Origin: Paenibacillus sp. FSL R7-0204
GTDB lineage: Bacteria > Bacillota > Bacilli > Paenibacillales > Paenibacillaceae
Direction of reading: 5' to 3'
NCBI RefSeq assembly: GCF_038002225.1
Contig: NZ_JBBOCA010000001.1
Coordinates: 6,758,001-6,822,000, forward strand
Length of the DNA: 64,000 bases
Shown here: positions 16,054 to 24,537 of the stretch, one piece after another
Layout: each line of letters starts with the position of its first letter
Numbering within the stretch: the stretch's first letter is position 1
Translations under genes and position numbers: made by a program
Notes under the pieces: generated by a model
What the model saw: only the letters and a program-made list of their open reading frames with translations
Database searches by the model: none
What the model was told of the DNA's origin: nothing

Positions 16054-18063
16054 CTAAGGAAGAAGAGCCTTCAGCGCCGGAGACATCTCCTGCTCATCCA
16101 GCGAAATATAACTAGATGAATCATTCTTATATACTATCTTCACCGCATATGCTCCCTCTCTGCGGTTGTAATTGCGGCGATGCTCCAGAATATCGTTAAT
16201 GAGCGTCTTGTCTGTGACCATTACCGCCCGTTTCTCGCTGCGTGCTAACTCCAAACGGGTCTCGGGATCATACATCCGCCCAGGTGGCAGCTTACTGTGA
16301 TTCATATCTATGAACATCTCGGCGGACCGTACGTCCGCTGCGGTAATCCGCACTTTATCCGCATATCCCTTCTGTTCCAGCCAAGCCCCCAATTCATGAT
16401 AGGACGGGTACCATTCATAAGAGAAATGGGCCTGATTACCGTCCTGATCCGGTTTCTGAAGAACGCGGATGGAAGCGCGTGACCGCTGATCCGAGACCCG
16501 ATCTTCGTAAGACATGTTCAGCACTTCACGGGTTAGAATGTCCTTGAACTCCTTCACCTCCTGCGGATCGGAAATACTGAAGGCCTTGTTCAGATTGCTT
16601 ACCCGGATACTCTCTGCGTTCTTGTTCATCTGGGAGATCTGGTATCGCACACGTTTGTAGTCCACATGTCCCATGACTGCCTTAAGCTCCGGCTCGAAGC
16701 CCACTGAGGGAACCAGATAGGTCCGCTTCAGCGTTCCTCCGTTCTTCAGCTGGTATAACAGCGTGAAGCGGTAGCGAGAGGGATATCCATAATCCCACAT
16801 GGTATTGCTCTGTCCCGGCTTCGCCGTTACGACAGCATGATGCAGTGCGGTTACAGCTTCAATATACTTCGGGTCCTTGGAATAGATCTCAGCCTCCTCC
16901 GCAGGTGCAGTGTTCTTAGCGCCGTACGGGCGTTGCGTCAGTTCATCATAATTGCCTCCGGCGAATACCGCATTCACCTTCTCGTTCGCTGGAACCCGGG
17001 TCTCATATCCGGTCAAGCCGGATACAGGAACATAGAGCAGCAAGCCAAGCAGGATACTGTATACTGCCAATTCAAGCGGCAGCTTGCGGTTCAGGATATG
17101 CCAGGTTTTGCGGAGAACCATCTCTACGAGAATATAACCGATGACCCCTCCGGCGGCGACACTGCCGATGATCCAGCCGGTTCCCTGCTTGATACTGCCG
17201 AAGTAGCTGAGCGCAAGCAGCATGCTGCAGAGCATCACCCCGGCTTTGAACAGCGGATTGAAATAGGTGAAGGCCATCGCATGGCTTGCCTTCTCACTGT
17301 GGCGCTTACGGTACAGCACGAAGGACAGCGTTAAAAAGGCTGCGGACAGGAGAGCATAGACCGACAGCTCTGTATGGCTAAAAGGCTTGTAGGACATATC
17401 TACAACCCGCAGCATCGGCGCCCAATCCGTCGTATCTGTCCGTGAACCCATTCCACCCGGGTATCCATACAAATACCTGCTCAGATGCATGCCGATAAAT
17501 TGCAGGATTGCGGCCGGAAGGACTAACAGAATGATGGTCACCACTCCCTGCAGAATGGTCTGTCCCACACATATTCCCACAAACACAGTGAAGGCAAACA
17601 AGAACAGGGTCAGCACAGTAAGGGTCAGGCACCACTGCCAGACCTCCGCTCCCTGATAGATATACATATTGCCCTCCAGCGGGCGGACCAGCACCGTAAC
17701 CACACTTGTAATCCAGATGGGCGGCAACAGCAGAAGCAGACCGCTCAGGGTATAGGAAGACAGCAGATACGAGCGGCGCAGCGGGAGGCTGTGCATCAGA
17801 TCGGAGGAGCCTTTGGACTGCAGATAACGGGACAGGAACAATCCGGTGGTGATCGGAAAAACCAGGAGAAACGGTGCAATATCAGCACCAAGATTGAACA
17901 GATTGTCTATTTCACTCGGCTCCGCTAACGGATCGCCGTTCATGAATATCTGCAGCGGAAGCTGAAACAATAGCGCCAGCGTATACAAAATTCCAATCCA
18001 GCCATACTGGCGCAGGTTCTGGCGGATAATGCTGCTGTTACAGAATAATCGGCTGCGCGTCAT
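16054..18063 (-). CDS. ABC transporter permease (YtrC/YtrD-like, DUF6449-type C-terminus)
   Basis: A 669-residue membrane protein that pairs with the ATPase encoded immediately upstream. Six hydrophobic helices fill about residues 20-250, and further ones lie near 265-355. A large extracellular or cytoplasmic soluble region covers about 360-669. Such GntR-ATPase-permease operons (YtrA family) are induced by cell-wall antibiotics in Bacillus, and the substrate is unknown. ATG 18063 gives a 26-nt overlap with the ATPase gene; the ATG at 18084 would give 47. Confidence 0.85.
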   Translation of the reverse strand: MTRSRLFCNSSIIRQNLRQYGWIGILYTLALLFQLPLQIFMNGDPLAEPSEIDNLFNLGADIAPFLLVFPITTGLFLSRYLQSKGSSDLMHSLPLRRSYLLSSYTLSGLLLLLPPIWITSVVTVLVRPLEGNMYIYQGAEVWQWCLTLTVLTLFLFAFTVFVGICVGQTILQGVVTIILLVLPAAILQFIGMHLSRYLYGYPGGMGSRTDTTDWAPMLRVVDMSYKPFSHTELSVYALLSAAFLTLSFVLYRKRHSEKASHAMAFTYFNPLFKAGVMLCSMLLALSYFGSIKQGTGWIIGSVAAGGVIGYILVEMVLRKTWHILNRKLPLELAVYSILLGLLLYVPVSGLTGYETRVPANEKVNAVFAGGNYDELTQRPYGAKNTAPAEEAEIYSKDPKYIEAVTALHHAVVTAKPGQSNTMWDYGYPSRYRFTLLYQLKNGGTLKRTYLVPSVGFEPELKAVMGHVDYKRVRYQISQMNKNAESIRVSNLNKAFSISDPQEVKEFKDILTREVLNMSYEDRVSDQRSRASIRVLQKPDQDGNQAHFSYEWYPSYHELGAWLEQKGYADKVRITAADVRSAEMFIDMNHSKLPPGRMYDPETRLELARSEKRAVMVTDKTLINDILEHRRNYNRREGAYAVKIVYKNDSSSYISLDEQEMSPALKALLP

Positions 18064-18940
18064 AACCGGCCCCCCCCATTTCATAGATAAAGATTTCCTC
18101 CAGCGTCAGCGGAAGCAGGTCATACACATACGGGTCATAGACATGAAAAGCCTGGCTGATCCGCTCCCGCTCTCCTTTTACAATGTACAGGCTGACGCTT
18201 CCCCGCTGCTCCTGATGAAGAATCTGCAGCTTTGATTCCAGCGCCGCCGCGTGACGTACGTCACGGAAAGCAACCTGAATCTTGTGCGTGTCGGCCTTCA
18301 GATCATCCAGATCCTTCTCCACGAGCATCCGGCCCTCATGCATAATGCCGACATGGTCGCACAGATCCTCAATCTCGCGCAGATTATGCGAGGAGATCAG
18401 CACGGTAAGCTCGCGCTCGGCGACTTCCTGGAACAGCAGATTCTTGATCTGGCGGCGCATCACCGGGTCCAGTCCATCGATCGGCTCGTCCATAATCAGC
18501 GCATCCGGCATGCAGCTAAGCGCCAGCAGGAAGGCGGCCTGCCGCTGCATCCCTTTGGAGAAGCGGCTGAGTCTGCGCCGGGGATCGAGCCGGAACACTG
18601 CAATCAGCTCCTCGTACCTCTTTTGGCTCCACTGTGTATAGATCGAGCGGTAGAATTCCGCCATACTCTTCATCGTGGCCTGCGGGAAGAAGTATGGGCT
18701 ATCCGGCATGAAGAACAAGCTGCGCTTCACCTCCGGTGATTCATAGACAGGCTGCCCGCCCACCTTCACACTCCCTGTATCCGGGCGATAGATGCCCGCA
18801 AGCATCTTCAGGAGCGTGGTTTTACCTGCCCCGTTAGATCCCAGCAATCCGTAGATGGCCCCTTTGGGTACCGTCAGCGAGAGGCCGTTCACAGCCTGTT
18901 CCTCCTGAAAAATCTTGCTCACTCCGCGTATCTCAATCAT
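18038..18940 (-). CDS. ABC transporter ATP-binding protein (YtrB-like)
   Basis: A 300-residue nucleotide-binding subunit. Walker A is GLLGSNGAGKTTLL, the signature is RFSKGMQRQAAFLLAL (SKGM replacing SGGQ, as is common in this subfamily), and Walker B is ALIMDEPIDGLD, with the switch His in LISSHNL. The C-terminal 80 residues are a YtrB-type extension. It overlaps the upstream GntR gene by 8 nt and the permease gene at the 3' end, so the three are translationally coupled. GAGAGGAGAG precedes ATG 18940. Confidence 0.93.
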   Translation of the reverse strand: MIEIRGVSKIFQEEQAVNGLSLTVPKGAIYGLLGSNGAGKTTLLKMLAGIYRPDTGSVKVGGQPVYESPEVKRSLFFMPDSPYFFPQATMKSMAEFYRSIYTQWSQKRYEELIAVFRLDPRRRLSRFSKGMQRQAAFLLALSCMPDALIMDEPIDGLDPVMRRQIKNLLFQEVAERELTVLISSHNLREIEDLCDHVGIMHEGRMLVEKDLDDLKADTHKIQVAFRDVRHAAALESKLQILHQEQRGSVSLYIVKGERERISQAFHVYDPYVYDLLPLTLEEIFIYEMGGAGYDAQPIIL

Positions 18941-19322
18941 GGCTGCTCTCCTCTCTTCTAATATCCAGCGCCTGGCGGTACAGGGAACTGATCTCCGTCT
19001 CCGTGAACCCGAGGTAGACTGCTTCTGCCATCAGCCGCAGCAGCGCTTCCTTCAGCTCTGCCCGTTTGCTCTCACTTTGGCCCTGCTGCAGCGCGGCTAC
19101 GAAGTTCCCCTTGCCCTGCAGCGAATAGATATAACCCTCGCGCTCCAGCTCCCTGTAGGCCTTCTGGATCGTATTGGGATTCACGGTAAGCTGCGAGGAT
19201 AACGCCCGCACCGAAGGCAGCTGTTCATCCGCCCGCAGAATACCATGCATAATCAACTCCTTCACCTTGTCGGTCAGCTGTTCATAGATCGGCTTGCGGC
19301 TGCGTACATCCAACTCGAACAT
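18933..19322 (-). CDS. GntR-family regulator, YtrA subfamily
   Basis: A 129-residue repressor, the short YtrA type. It has a winged helix (about 10-75; QLPSVRALSSQLTVNPNTIQKAYRELEREGYI) and only two C-terminal helices, with no effector domain. ATG 19322 follows GAAGGGAGGACTGTC, so the upstream in-frame extension is rejected. First gene of the ABC operon, it is likely to repress that operon, because inverted repeats overlap the -10 of its promoter (19365-19412). Confidence 0.92.
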   Translation of the reverse strand: MFELDVRSRKPIYEQLTDKVKELIMHGILRADEQLPSVRALSSQLTVNPNTIQKAYRELEREGYIYSLQGKGNFVAALQQGQSESKRAELKEALLRLMAEAVYLGFTETEISSLYRQALDIRREESSHD

Positions 19323-19364
19323 GACAGTCCTCCCTTCTTCGGATCTGTGATCCGGCTGTTTAAG

Positions 19365-19412
19365 TGTATTAACTGTACTACTATTATTAATACAGTTGAG
19401 CATTAATGTCAA
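19365..19412 (-). promoter_or_regulatory. Promoter and candidate operator of the YtrA-like operon
   Basis: On the minus strand, TTGACA (19412-19407), a 17-nt spacer and TAATAA (19389-19384). Nested inverted repeats TGTATTAA (19365-19372)/TTAATACA (19387-19394) and AACTGTA/TACAGTT (19371-19377/19391-19397) cover the -10 and start region, consistent with autorepression. Confidence 0.7.
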
Positions 19413-19510
19413 TCATTAACTTTTAGCCGATCTATTCTCAGCATGTCACGCAAATAACCCCCGCCTGCCTGTTGGACAGATGGAGGTTATGATTCCTTAG
19501 CGGGATTGTT

Positions 19511-20959
19511 CTATTGAACATGAACACTGCTGCTCCGCCGCTGTCTGCATTCATCGCTGAACAGGGCAGCGCCGATACCCGGGAGCAGCAGGTAGCCTGC
19601 GAACTTATAGGTCTGACTGAACGCATCCACAGCCGCCTGCTGCTGTCTTATTACCCCGGCCCCCGCCTCTGTGCCTGCGGAATTCGCCGCGCTCAGCTCC
19701 CGGGTTGTATTGTGCTGGAGCACAGTGACGATGATGGCCACACCGAGCACACTTCCCAGCGCCTTCGCCATATTCGTCACCCCCGAGGCGATGCCGACCT
19801 TGTCTTCAGGAACAACCCGGATCGCCGATGACATCACAGGCGGCATCGAGAGTCCCACGCCGAAGCCGGTCGCCGCAAGCCGGAGCATCACCGCACCCAG
19901 CGTAGAATCGGCCTCAAGTCCGCTCATGGAATAGGTTGCACCGCCAACCAGCACCATTCCCGCTGCGGCGAACAGACTGCTGCCGTATTTCGCAGAGAGC
20001 GGTCCGGATACAGCCGAGCTGGCGATGGAGCCTAAGGCCATAGTTGAGAGGACCAGCCCTGCCTTCAGCTCCGATACCCCCATCACCCGGGTCAGATAAA
20101 AGGAGGTCAGCAGCGAAATATTCATCAGCGCCGCCCCCAGCACGATCATTGATACCGAGGTACTGTTGAAGGCTCTGATCTTCAGCAGGGATAGGGGCAG
20201 CATCGGCTCCTTCCCCTTAGACTGCGTAAGAAAAAAGAACACCACAAACAACACCCCCGCAACCATCAATCCCAGGAACGGGCGCGAGCTCCAGCCGTAG
20301 TCCTGCACTTTTATCAAGGCATATGTAATGCAGAACATCCCTCCTGTAATCCCCAGCATTCCGCCATAGTCTATGGACCTTCCTGCTGAATCATCCCGTG
20401 ACTCCTGAATGAACATAGCGGTCAGCCCTATACTCAACAGCCCAAGCGGTACGTTCACAAAAAAAATCCACTCCCAGCTCAGCTTCTGTGTCAGTATTCC
20501 GCCAAGCGCCGGACCGCTTGCCGCAGCCACTCCCGAGACGGCCCCCCATATGCCTATAATCAATCCGTGCATTTCTTTGGGAAAGGTGGTGGTGCTTAGC
20601 GGAATGGTAACCGGCACAATAATGGCTCCCGCCAAGCCTTGAATGACCCTGAACAGAATCAGCATGCCTAGGGAAGTGGAGAGTCCGGCCAGCAGAGAGC
20701 TCAGTGTGAACATCCCCACGCCAATGAGAAATACCTTCTTCCGTCCGAACTGATCGGCCAGACGCGAGGCAGTCAGGATAAACACGGCAAATGCCAGGTT
20801 ATAGCCGTTCATCACCCAGGATACCTGCGACACACTCCCCCCGAACTGGCGGGTCATCTCCGGCAGGGCAATATTAATAATGGTCGTATCCAGCAGCGCC
20901 ATGAAAAATCCCAGCACAATCGCCGTAAAGGATAAAGCTCTGCGCATTCCAATCCCCAT
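19511..20959 (-). CDS. MFS multidrug efflux transporter (DHA2 type)
   Basis: A 482-residue proton-driven drug exporter in the cytoplasmic membrane, with about 13-14 hydrophobic segments as in the DHA2 family. Motifs include LDTTIINIALPEM in helix 1, the loop motif ADQFGRKKVFLIG after helix 2, and GPALGGILTQKLSWEWIFFVN at the antiporter motif. ATG 20959 is preferred, with GGGAG 9 nt upstream; the ATG at 20968 would abut that site. It is divergent from a TetR gene with shared operators, so drug- or lipid-induced derepression is likely. Confidence 0.92.
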   Translation of the reverse strand: MGIGMRRALSFTAIVLGFFMALLDTTIINIALPEMTRQFGGSVSQVSWVMNGYNLAFAVFILTASRLADQFGRKKVFLIGVGMFTLSSLLAGLSTSLGMLILFRVIQGLAGAIIVPVTIPLSTTTFPKEMHGLIIGIWGAVSGVAAASGPALGGILTQKLSWEWIFFVNVPLGLLSIGLTAMFIQESRDDSAGRSIDYGGMLGITGGMFCITYALIKVQDYGWSSRPFLGLMVAGVLFVVFFFLTQSKGKEPMLPLSLLKIRAFNSTSVSMIVLGAALMNISLLTSFYLTRVMGVSELKAGLVLSTMALGSIASSAVSGPLSAKYGSSLFAAAGMVLVGGATYSMSGLEADSTLGAVMLRLAATGFGVGLSMPPVMSSAIRVVPEDKVGIASGVTNMAKALGSVLGVAIIVTVLQHNTTRELSAANSAGTEAGAGVIRQQQAAVDAFSQTYKFAGYLLLPGIGAALFSDECRQRRSSSVHVQ

Positions 20960-20976
20960 TTTGTTCATCTCCCGAA

Positions 20977-21052
20977 ATATGAAATATAGTTCATATTCAG
21001 ATTATATGAACCCAAGTTCATATTTGTCAATCAGAAAATGAACTAGGGTTCA
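20977..21052. promoter_or_regulatory. Three TetR-type operators in the divergent intergenic region
   Basis: Inverted repeats share the half-site (AT)ATGAAC/GTTCAT(AT). Site A is at 20977-20996 (imperfect), site B at 21004-21023 (perfect 8-bp arms, centre CCAA) and site C at 21039-21052 (TGAAC/GTTCA, centre TAGG). Site B fills the spacer of the efflux promoter, and site C lies just upstream of the tetR -35. Confidence 0.8.
21001..21030 (-). promoter_or_regulatory. Promoter of the MFS efflux gene
   Basis: A perfect TTGACA (21030-21025) and a perfect TATAAT (21006-21001) on the minus strand, with an 18-nt spacer occupied by operator B. Confidence 0.85.
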
Positions 21053-21059
21053 CCTTTTA

Positions 21060-21088
21060 TTGACAGCGTAAAACCGCTCCACTACAAT
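21060..21088 (+). promoter_or_regulatory. Promoter of the tetR gene
   Basis: TTGACA (21060-21065), a 17-nt spacer and TACAAT (21083-21088). It is followed by a GAGGGGG ribosome site and ATG 21115. Confidence 0.85.
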
Positions 21089-21114
21089 TTGTACTATGAG
21101 GGGGACCTTACGAT

Positions 21115-21732
21115 ATGGGTGAAACAGAGGACAAGATTAGAACTCCGCAGCAGGAGCGCAGTATACGAACGAAGGAAGCCATTATCCGGGCCGCGATGCA
21201 GCTGTTCTCGGACAAGGGCTTCTATCAGACGAACACAAAGGAGATTGCAGCAGCAGCCGGGGTCTCGACCGGGAGCTTCTACTCCTATTTTGTGGATAAA
21301 AGGGCCGTATTCATTGAAGTGCTCCACAAATACGGGGATGAGCTGATGGCCGAGGTCGAGCGGTCGATGGCAGAGATTAATTTCAATACGATCGAACGTA
21401 CGGAGCTGATCCTGCATCTGATAGACACGCTTCTGCTCTCGCATAAAGCTTTTATCGGGTATCACAAGGATCTTAACATTATGTATCACAGTGATGAAGC
21501 CATCAAGCAGTTGATGGATGCCCAGTACGAGTCCGGCCGGCTCAAGACGCTGTCCTATCTTCAGATGGGGCAGGATGAACTGAAGACTGCGGATATGGAG
21601 GCAGCTTCGATCATTGTGTTTGAGTCCGTGAGTGCTATTGTTGACTTCATTTCCTTCTCGCCGCAGCGGATCGCTGTGGACCGGCTGAAGTCAGAGCTGG
21701 TTCATATGCTGGTGCAATATCTGTACAAGTAA
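21115..21732 (+). CDS. TetR/AcrR-family repressor
   Basis: A 205-residue regulator. The N-terminal TetR_N domain (about 15-65) contains the helix-turn-helix TKEIAAAAGVSTGSFYSYFVDK, and the remaining helical domain binds an unknown ligand. It is divergent from the DHA2 efflux pump, with three matching inverted repeats between them. This strongly suggests that it represses the pump and probably itself. No terminator clearly its own is visible; the hairpin at 21761-21802 favours the opposite strand. Confidence 0.93.
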   Translation: MGETEDKIRTPQQERSIRTKEAIIRAAMQLFSDKGFYQTNTKEIAAAAGVSTGSFYSYFVDKRAVFIEVLHKYGDELMAEVERSMAEINFNTIERTELILHLIDTLLLSHKAFIGYHKDLNIMYHSDEAIKQLMDAQYESGRLKTLSYLQMGQDELKTADMEAASIIVFESVSAIVDFISFSPQRIAVDRLKSELVHMLVQYLYK

Positions 21733-21760
21733 CAGCAGTGTTTTCTCTATAGATTCCCGC

Positions 21761-21802
21761 AAAAAAAAGAGCAAGCCCGCAGGGTACCCCGCAGCTTGCT
21801 CT
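21761..21802 (-). terminator. Terminator of the polysaccharide deacetylase gene
   Basis: AGAGCAAGC (21768-21776) pairs with GCTTGCTCT (21794-21802). On the minus strand the hairpin is followed by eight T residues (21768-21761). Confidence 0.88.
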
Positions 21803-21822
21803 CCTCTATTGACCCTTACGGA

Positions 21823-22977
21823 TCAGCGTTTATCCTTCCAGAAATTGAGCGGCTCCATATCCTTCGTAATGAGCTTGAAGGTATAGCCTTCCTTCTTCAG
21901 CTTCTCCAGAATACGCGGCAGCACCTTGAGTGTAGCCTTCTGGTCATGCATCAGAATTACCGGGTTGGTCTTGGACGCCTTCAGCTTATTTACCTGATCC
22001 ATCACGGTGTTATAGATTCTGTCGCTGTTTTGCTTGTATTTCCAGTCATAGGAATCCACGTTCCAGTCCCAGAGATGATATCCCTGCGTCAGAACTTTAT
22101 CACGGAAGGACTTGGTGAAATAAGGCTTGCTTCCGTATGGCGTACGGATCAGTGTGGTGCTTACTCCCGTCAGCTTCTTCAAAGTTGCATTGGCCCCCGA
22201 CATCTCGGCAAGCGCCGCTGCAGGAGAGGCATAGAACTTCTCCTTACGGTGGGTCACGCCATGCAGCGCTAAGCCATAACCTTCCTTCGCAATCCGCTTC
22301 ACCTGGGCGGGATGCTCATTCATGTTGTTCCCCAGCATGAAGAAGGTCGCCTGTACGTCATATTTACGCAGGATATCCAGCAGCTCGCCAGTCGTTGCCG
22401 ACGGGCCGTCGTCGAAGGTCAGGTATACGGTCCGGCCCGGCTTGCCCGTCTCAGTGGGTGTAACCGGAGTAGCAGGAGTCGTTGGAGCCACTGGAGCCTT
22501 CGGCTTCAAGTCGGCAGCATATTTATCGGTAAACGCTGCATCGGTAAGCTGCGCCGAGCCGTCCTTCACACGAAGTAAATATTTATCTCCCGCATAGGAA
22601 ATGCTATACCCGAGGTACCCGCTGACCTTCAGCGGAGCCATGAGCTTGCCGTCCTGTACAAAAGTGCTCATAGGCACGGTCGTGCCGTCCTTCAGCACCG
22701 CACCCCCGTCCTTGCTTAGCAAGGTAAGCGAACCAGTCCCGCCGGCTACGTGAATCCCTTCCGTCAGGCCGGTAAGGGTCCATTTCAGTTCATCCGCAAG
22801 CGCACGCAGCGGTACATAATAAGTGCCTTTAACGGATACAGCTTCAACCTTACTTAATTTATCGTTGACTCCGAGTTTAAGAATAGTGCTATCACCTTTA
22901 GCGTTAGCCGGGACCTGCACAAGCCCCATAATTAGGAATAAAGACATGAATAAGAGCAGAATTTTCTTGATGCGCAC
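21823..22977 (-). CDS. Secreted polysaccharide deacetylase with stalk domain
   Basis: A 384-residue exported enzyme of carbohydrate esterase family 4, probably deacetylating wall peptidoglycan or another N-acetylated glycan. A signal peptide leads into a copper amine oxidase N-terminal-like domain (about 30-150) and a Pro/Thr linker, then the NodB domain. Motifs are TFDDGP (metal and base Asp), the metal-binding HGVTH, RTPYGSKPY, DWNVDSYDW and ILMHD. GTG 22977 is preferred because GGAG lies 9 nt upstream. The TTG at 22992 overlaps that site. Confidence 0.88.
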   Translation of the reverse strand: MRIKKILLLFMSLFLIMGLVQVPANAKGDSTILKLGVNDKLSKVEAVSVKGTYYVPLRALADELKWTLTGLTEGIHVAGGTGSLTLLSKDGGAVLKDGTTVPMSTFVQDGKLMAPLKVSGYLGYSISYAGDKYLLRVKDGSAQLTDAAFTDKYAADLKPKAPVAPTTPATPVTPTETGKPGRTVYLTFDDGPSATTGELLDILRKYDVQATFFMLGNNMNEHPAQVKRIAKEGYGLALHGVTHRKEKFYASPAAALAEMSGANATLKKLTGVSTTLIRTPYGSKPYFTKSFRDKVLTQGYHLWDWNVDSYDWKYKQNSDRIYNTVMDQVNKLKASKTNPVILMHDQKATLKVLPRILEKLKKEGYTFKLITKDMEPLNFWKDKR

Positions 22978-23365
22978 AGCAGCAGTCTCCAATCTATGTA
23001 TATTTGTCTATCACTTTATCATATATACTTTCAACGTAATTTGAGAGATTGTAACCGCAAGCTAAGAAATTGTTACTCTTATGCAATGATAAATGAGGGT
23101 TCGCCATTATTTTCAGAAAGCACGCAATTCTCGTCGAATGCTGTCACAGCAGGCGTTACACGGTTAAATCAGCGGTTTTTGGCACAGAATAATTGTGACA
23201 AATTTAATAACAATATCGGAATTTTGAACAAAAATTGAACAACCTTAAAATTAGCTAAAGTGCGCCACTACAGTGATCTTTATCATACCCTTAGGGAGTT
23301 GTAACAATTTGATCACACATATTTAACTTGTTCGCCATTTTTAAGGTCTATTTTATATAATTATA

Positions 23366-23407
23366 CAAAATATGTATTTTGCATTATGGGTAAGTAGTTC
23401 TTACTAT
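23366..23407 (+). promoter_or_regulatory. Candidate qox promoter with 16-bp palindrome
   Basis: TTGCAT (23379-23384), a 17-nt spacer and TACTAT (23402-23407). A palindrome CAAAATA-TG-TATTTTG (23366-23381) overlaps the -35. The rest of 22978-23365 is A/T-rich with no gene or convincing motif. Confidence 0.4.
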
Positions 23408-23476
23408 AGATACAGATCAATGTACTTCCGTTAATGAACGGCGAATGAAAAGTAGTATTGAAGGAAGGAGTTCTAT

Positions 23477-24493
23477 ATGAAAAAAAAGGGACCGTTATAC
23501 GCTCTGTTTCTAAGCCTGATCCTTCTCCTGCCGGGATGCAGCTCAATCGCTGTTCTGAACCCGAAGGGGCCGTCTGCCAGAACGTTATCTGACACCATTA
23601 TCCTCTCAATTATTGTAATGCTTGGTGTTCTGGCAGTTGTCTACATCCTATACATCTTTGTATTGGTGAAATACCGTGCGAAGAAGAGTAATGAGGGTTA
23701 CATTCCAAAGCACGAGGAAGGCAATGTAGTCCTTGAGGCGATCTGGATTATTATCCCGATCATTATCGTAGCCTTCCTGTCTGTTGTAACCGTCAAGACG
23801 ACAAACGAAGTGGAGAATGTGGCTGCGGATTATAAAGATCAGACTCCGCTGGTCATCTATGCGTCCTCCTCCAACTGGAAATGGCATTTCAGTTATCCGG
23901 AAGAAGGCATTGAAACAGTTAACTACGTGAATATGCCGGTACACCGTGCAGTTGAATTCAGAATGTACTCATTCGGCACCATTACCAGTCTCTGGATTCC
24001 ACAGCTTGCCGGTCAAAAGTACGCCATGAGCGACATGCTGACAACGCTTCATCTCTCCGCTGATACAGAAGGCTCTTATATCGGAAAGAATGCTAACTTC
24101 AGCGGTAAAGGCTTCGCCCACATGGAATTCGAAGCCCTTGTCCTGAGCAACAAGGGTTACGAGGACTGGGTGAAGGAAGTGAAGGAAACCGCACCTAAGC
24201 TGACTGAGGAAGAATTCAAGGGCCTGCTGGCCACGGATTACCTCGGACGCAAAACGTATTCCTCCACCCATCTGGAGTTCAGTCCGCCTCCTGGAGACCA
24301 CGGCGAGCATATGAGCGGCGGCGGCAAAGAGATGGATATGGACAACGGCAATCAGGAGCACCAGGATAACAAGGAAATTCATCCGTCTCCCGAGCCGTCC
24401 AGCGGCACAGAATTTGACAGCAAGCCTGATCCGGAAGTCGATCAGCCGCTGCCAAGCTCCCCTGTGGATGAAAGCACACATGAAGGACACTAG
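23477..24493 (+). CDS. qoxA: Cytochrome aa3 quinol oxidase subunit II
   Basis: A 338-residue lipoprotein subunit of the haem-copper quinol oxidase. Signal peptide with lipobox LLPGC, two transmembrane hairpin helices (about 38-62 and 88-108), and an extracytoplasmic cupredoxin domain (SNWKWHFSYPEEGIETVN). The CuA cysteines found in cytochrome c oxidases are absent, as expected for a quinol oxidase. The tail after about 265 is His/Asp/Glu/Pro-rich and longer than in Bacillus QoxA. GAAGGAAGGAG precedes ATG 23477. First gene of the qoxABCD operon. Confidence 0.94.
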   Translation: MKKKGPLYALFLSLILLLPGCSSIAVLNPKGPSARTLSDTIILSIIVMLGVLAVVYILYIFVLVKYRAKKSNEGYIPKHEEGNVVLEAIWIIIPIIIVAFLSVVTVKTTNEVENVAADYKDQTPLVIYASSSNWKWHFSYPEEGIETVNYVNMPVHRAVEFRMYSFGTITSLWIPQLAGQKYAMSDMLTTLHLSADTEGSYIGKNANFSGKGFAHMEFEALVLSNKGYEDWVKEVKETAPKLTEEEFKGLLATDYLGRKTYSSTHLEFSPPPGDHGEHMSGGGKEMDMDNGNQEHQDNKEIHPSPEPSSGTEFDSKPDPEVDQPLPSSPVDESTHEGH

Positions 24494-24537
24494 CTCTCTG
24501 AAGAGCTTAATGCAACACACTGAAAGGAGCTACCCTA

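Noticed and set aside
23191..23220. Rex or Fnr site upstream of qoxA (TTGTGACAAATTTAATAACAAT)
   Set aside because: Only one half-site matches and the second arm is poor, so it is not reported as a regulatory site.
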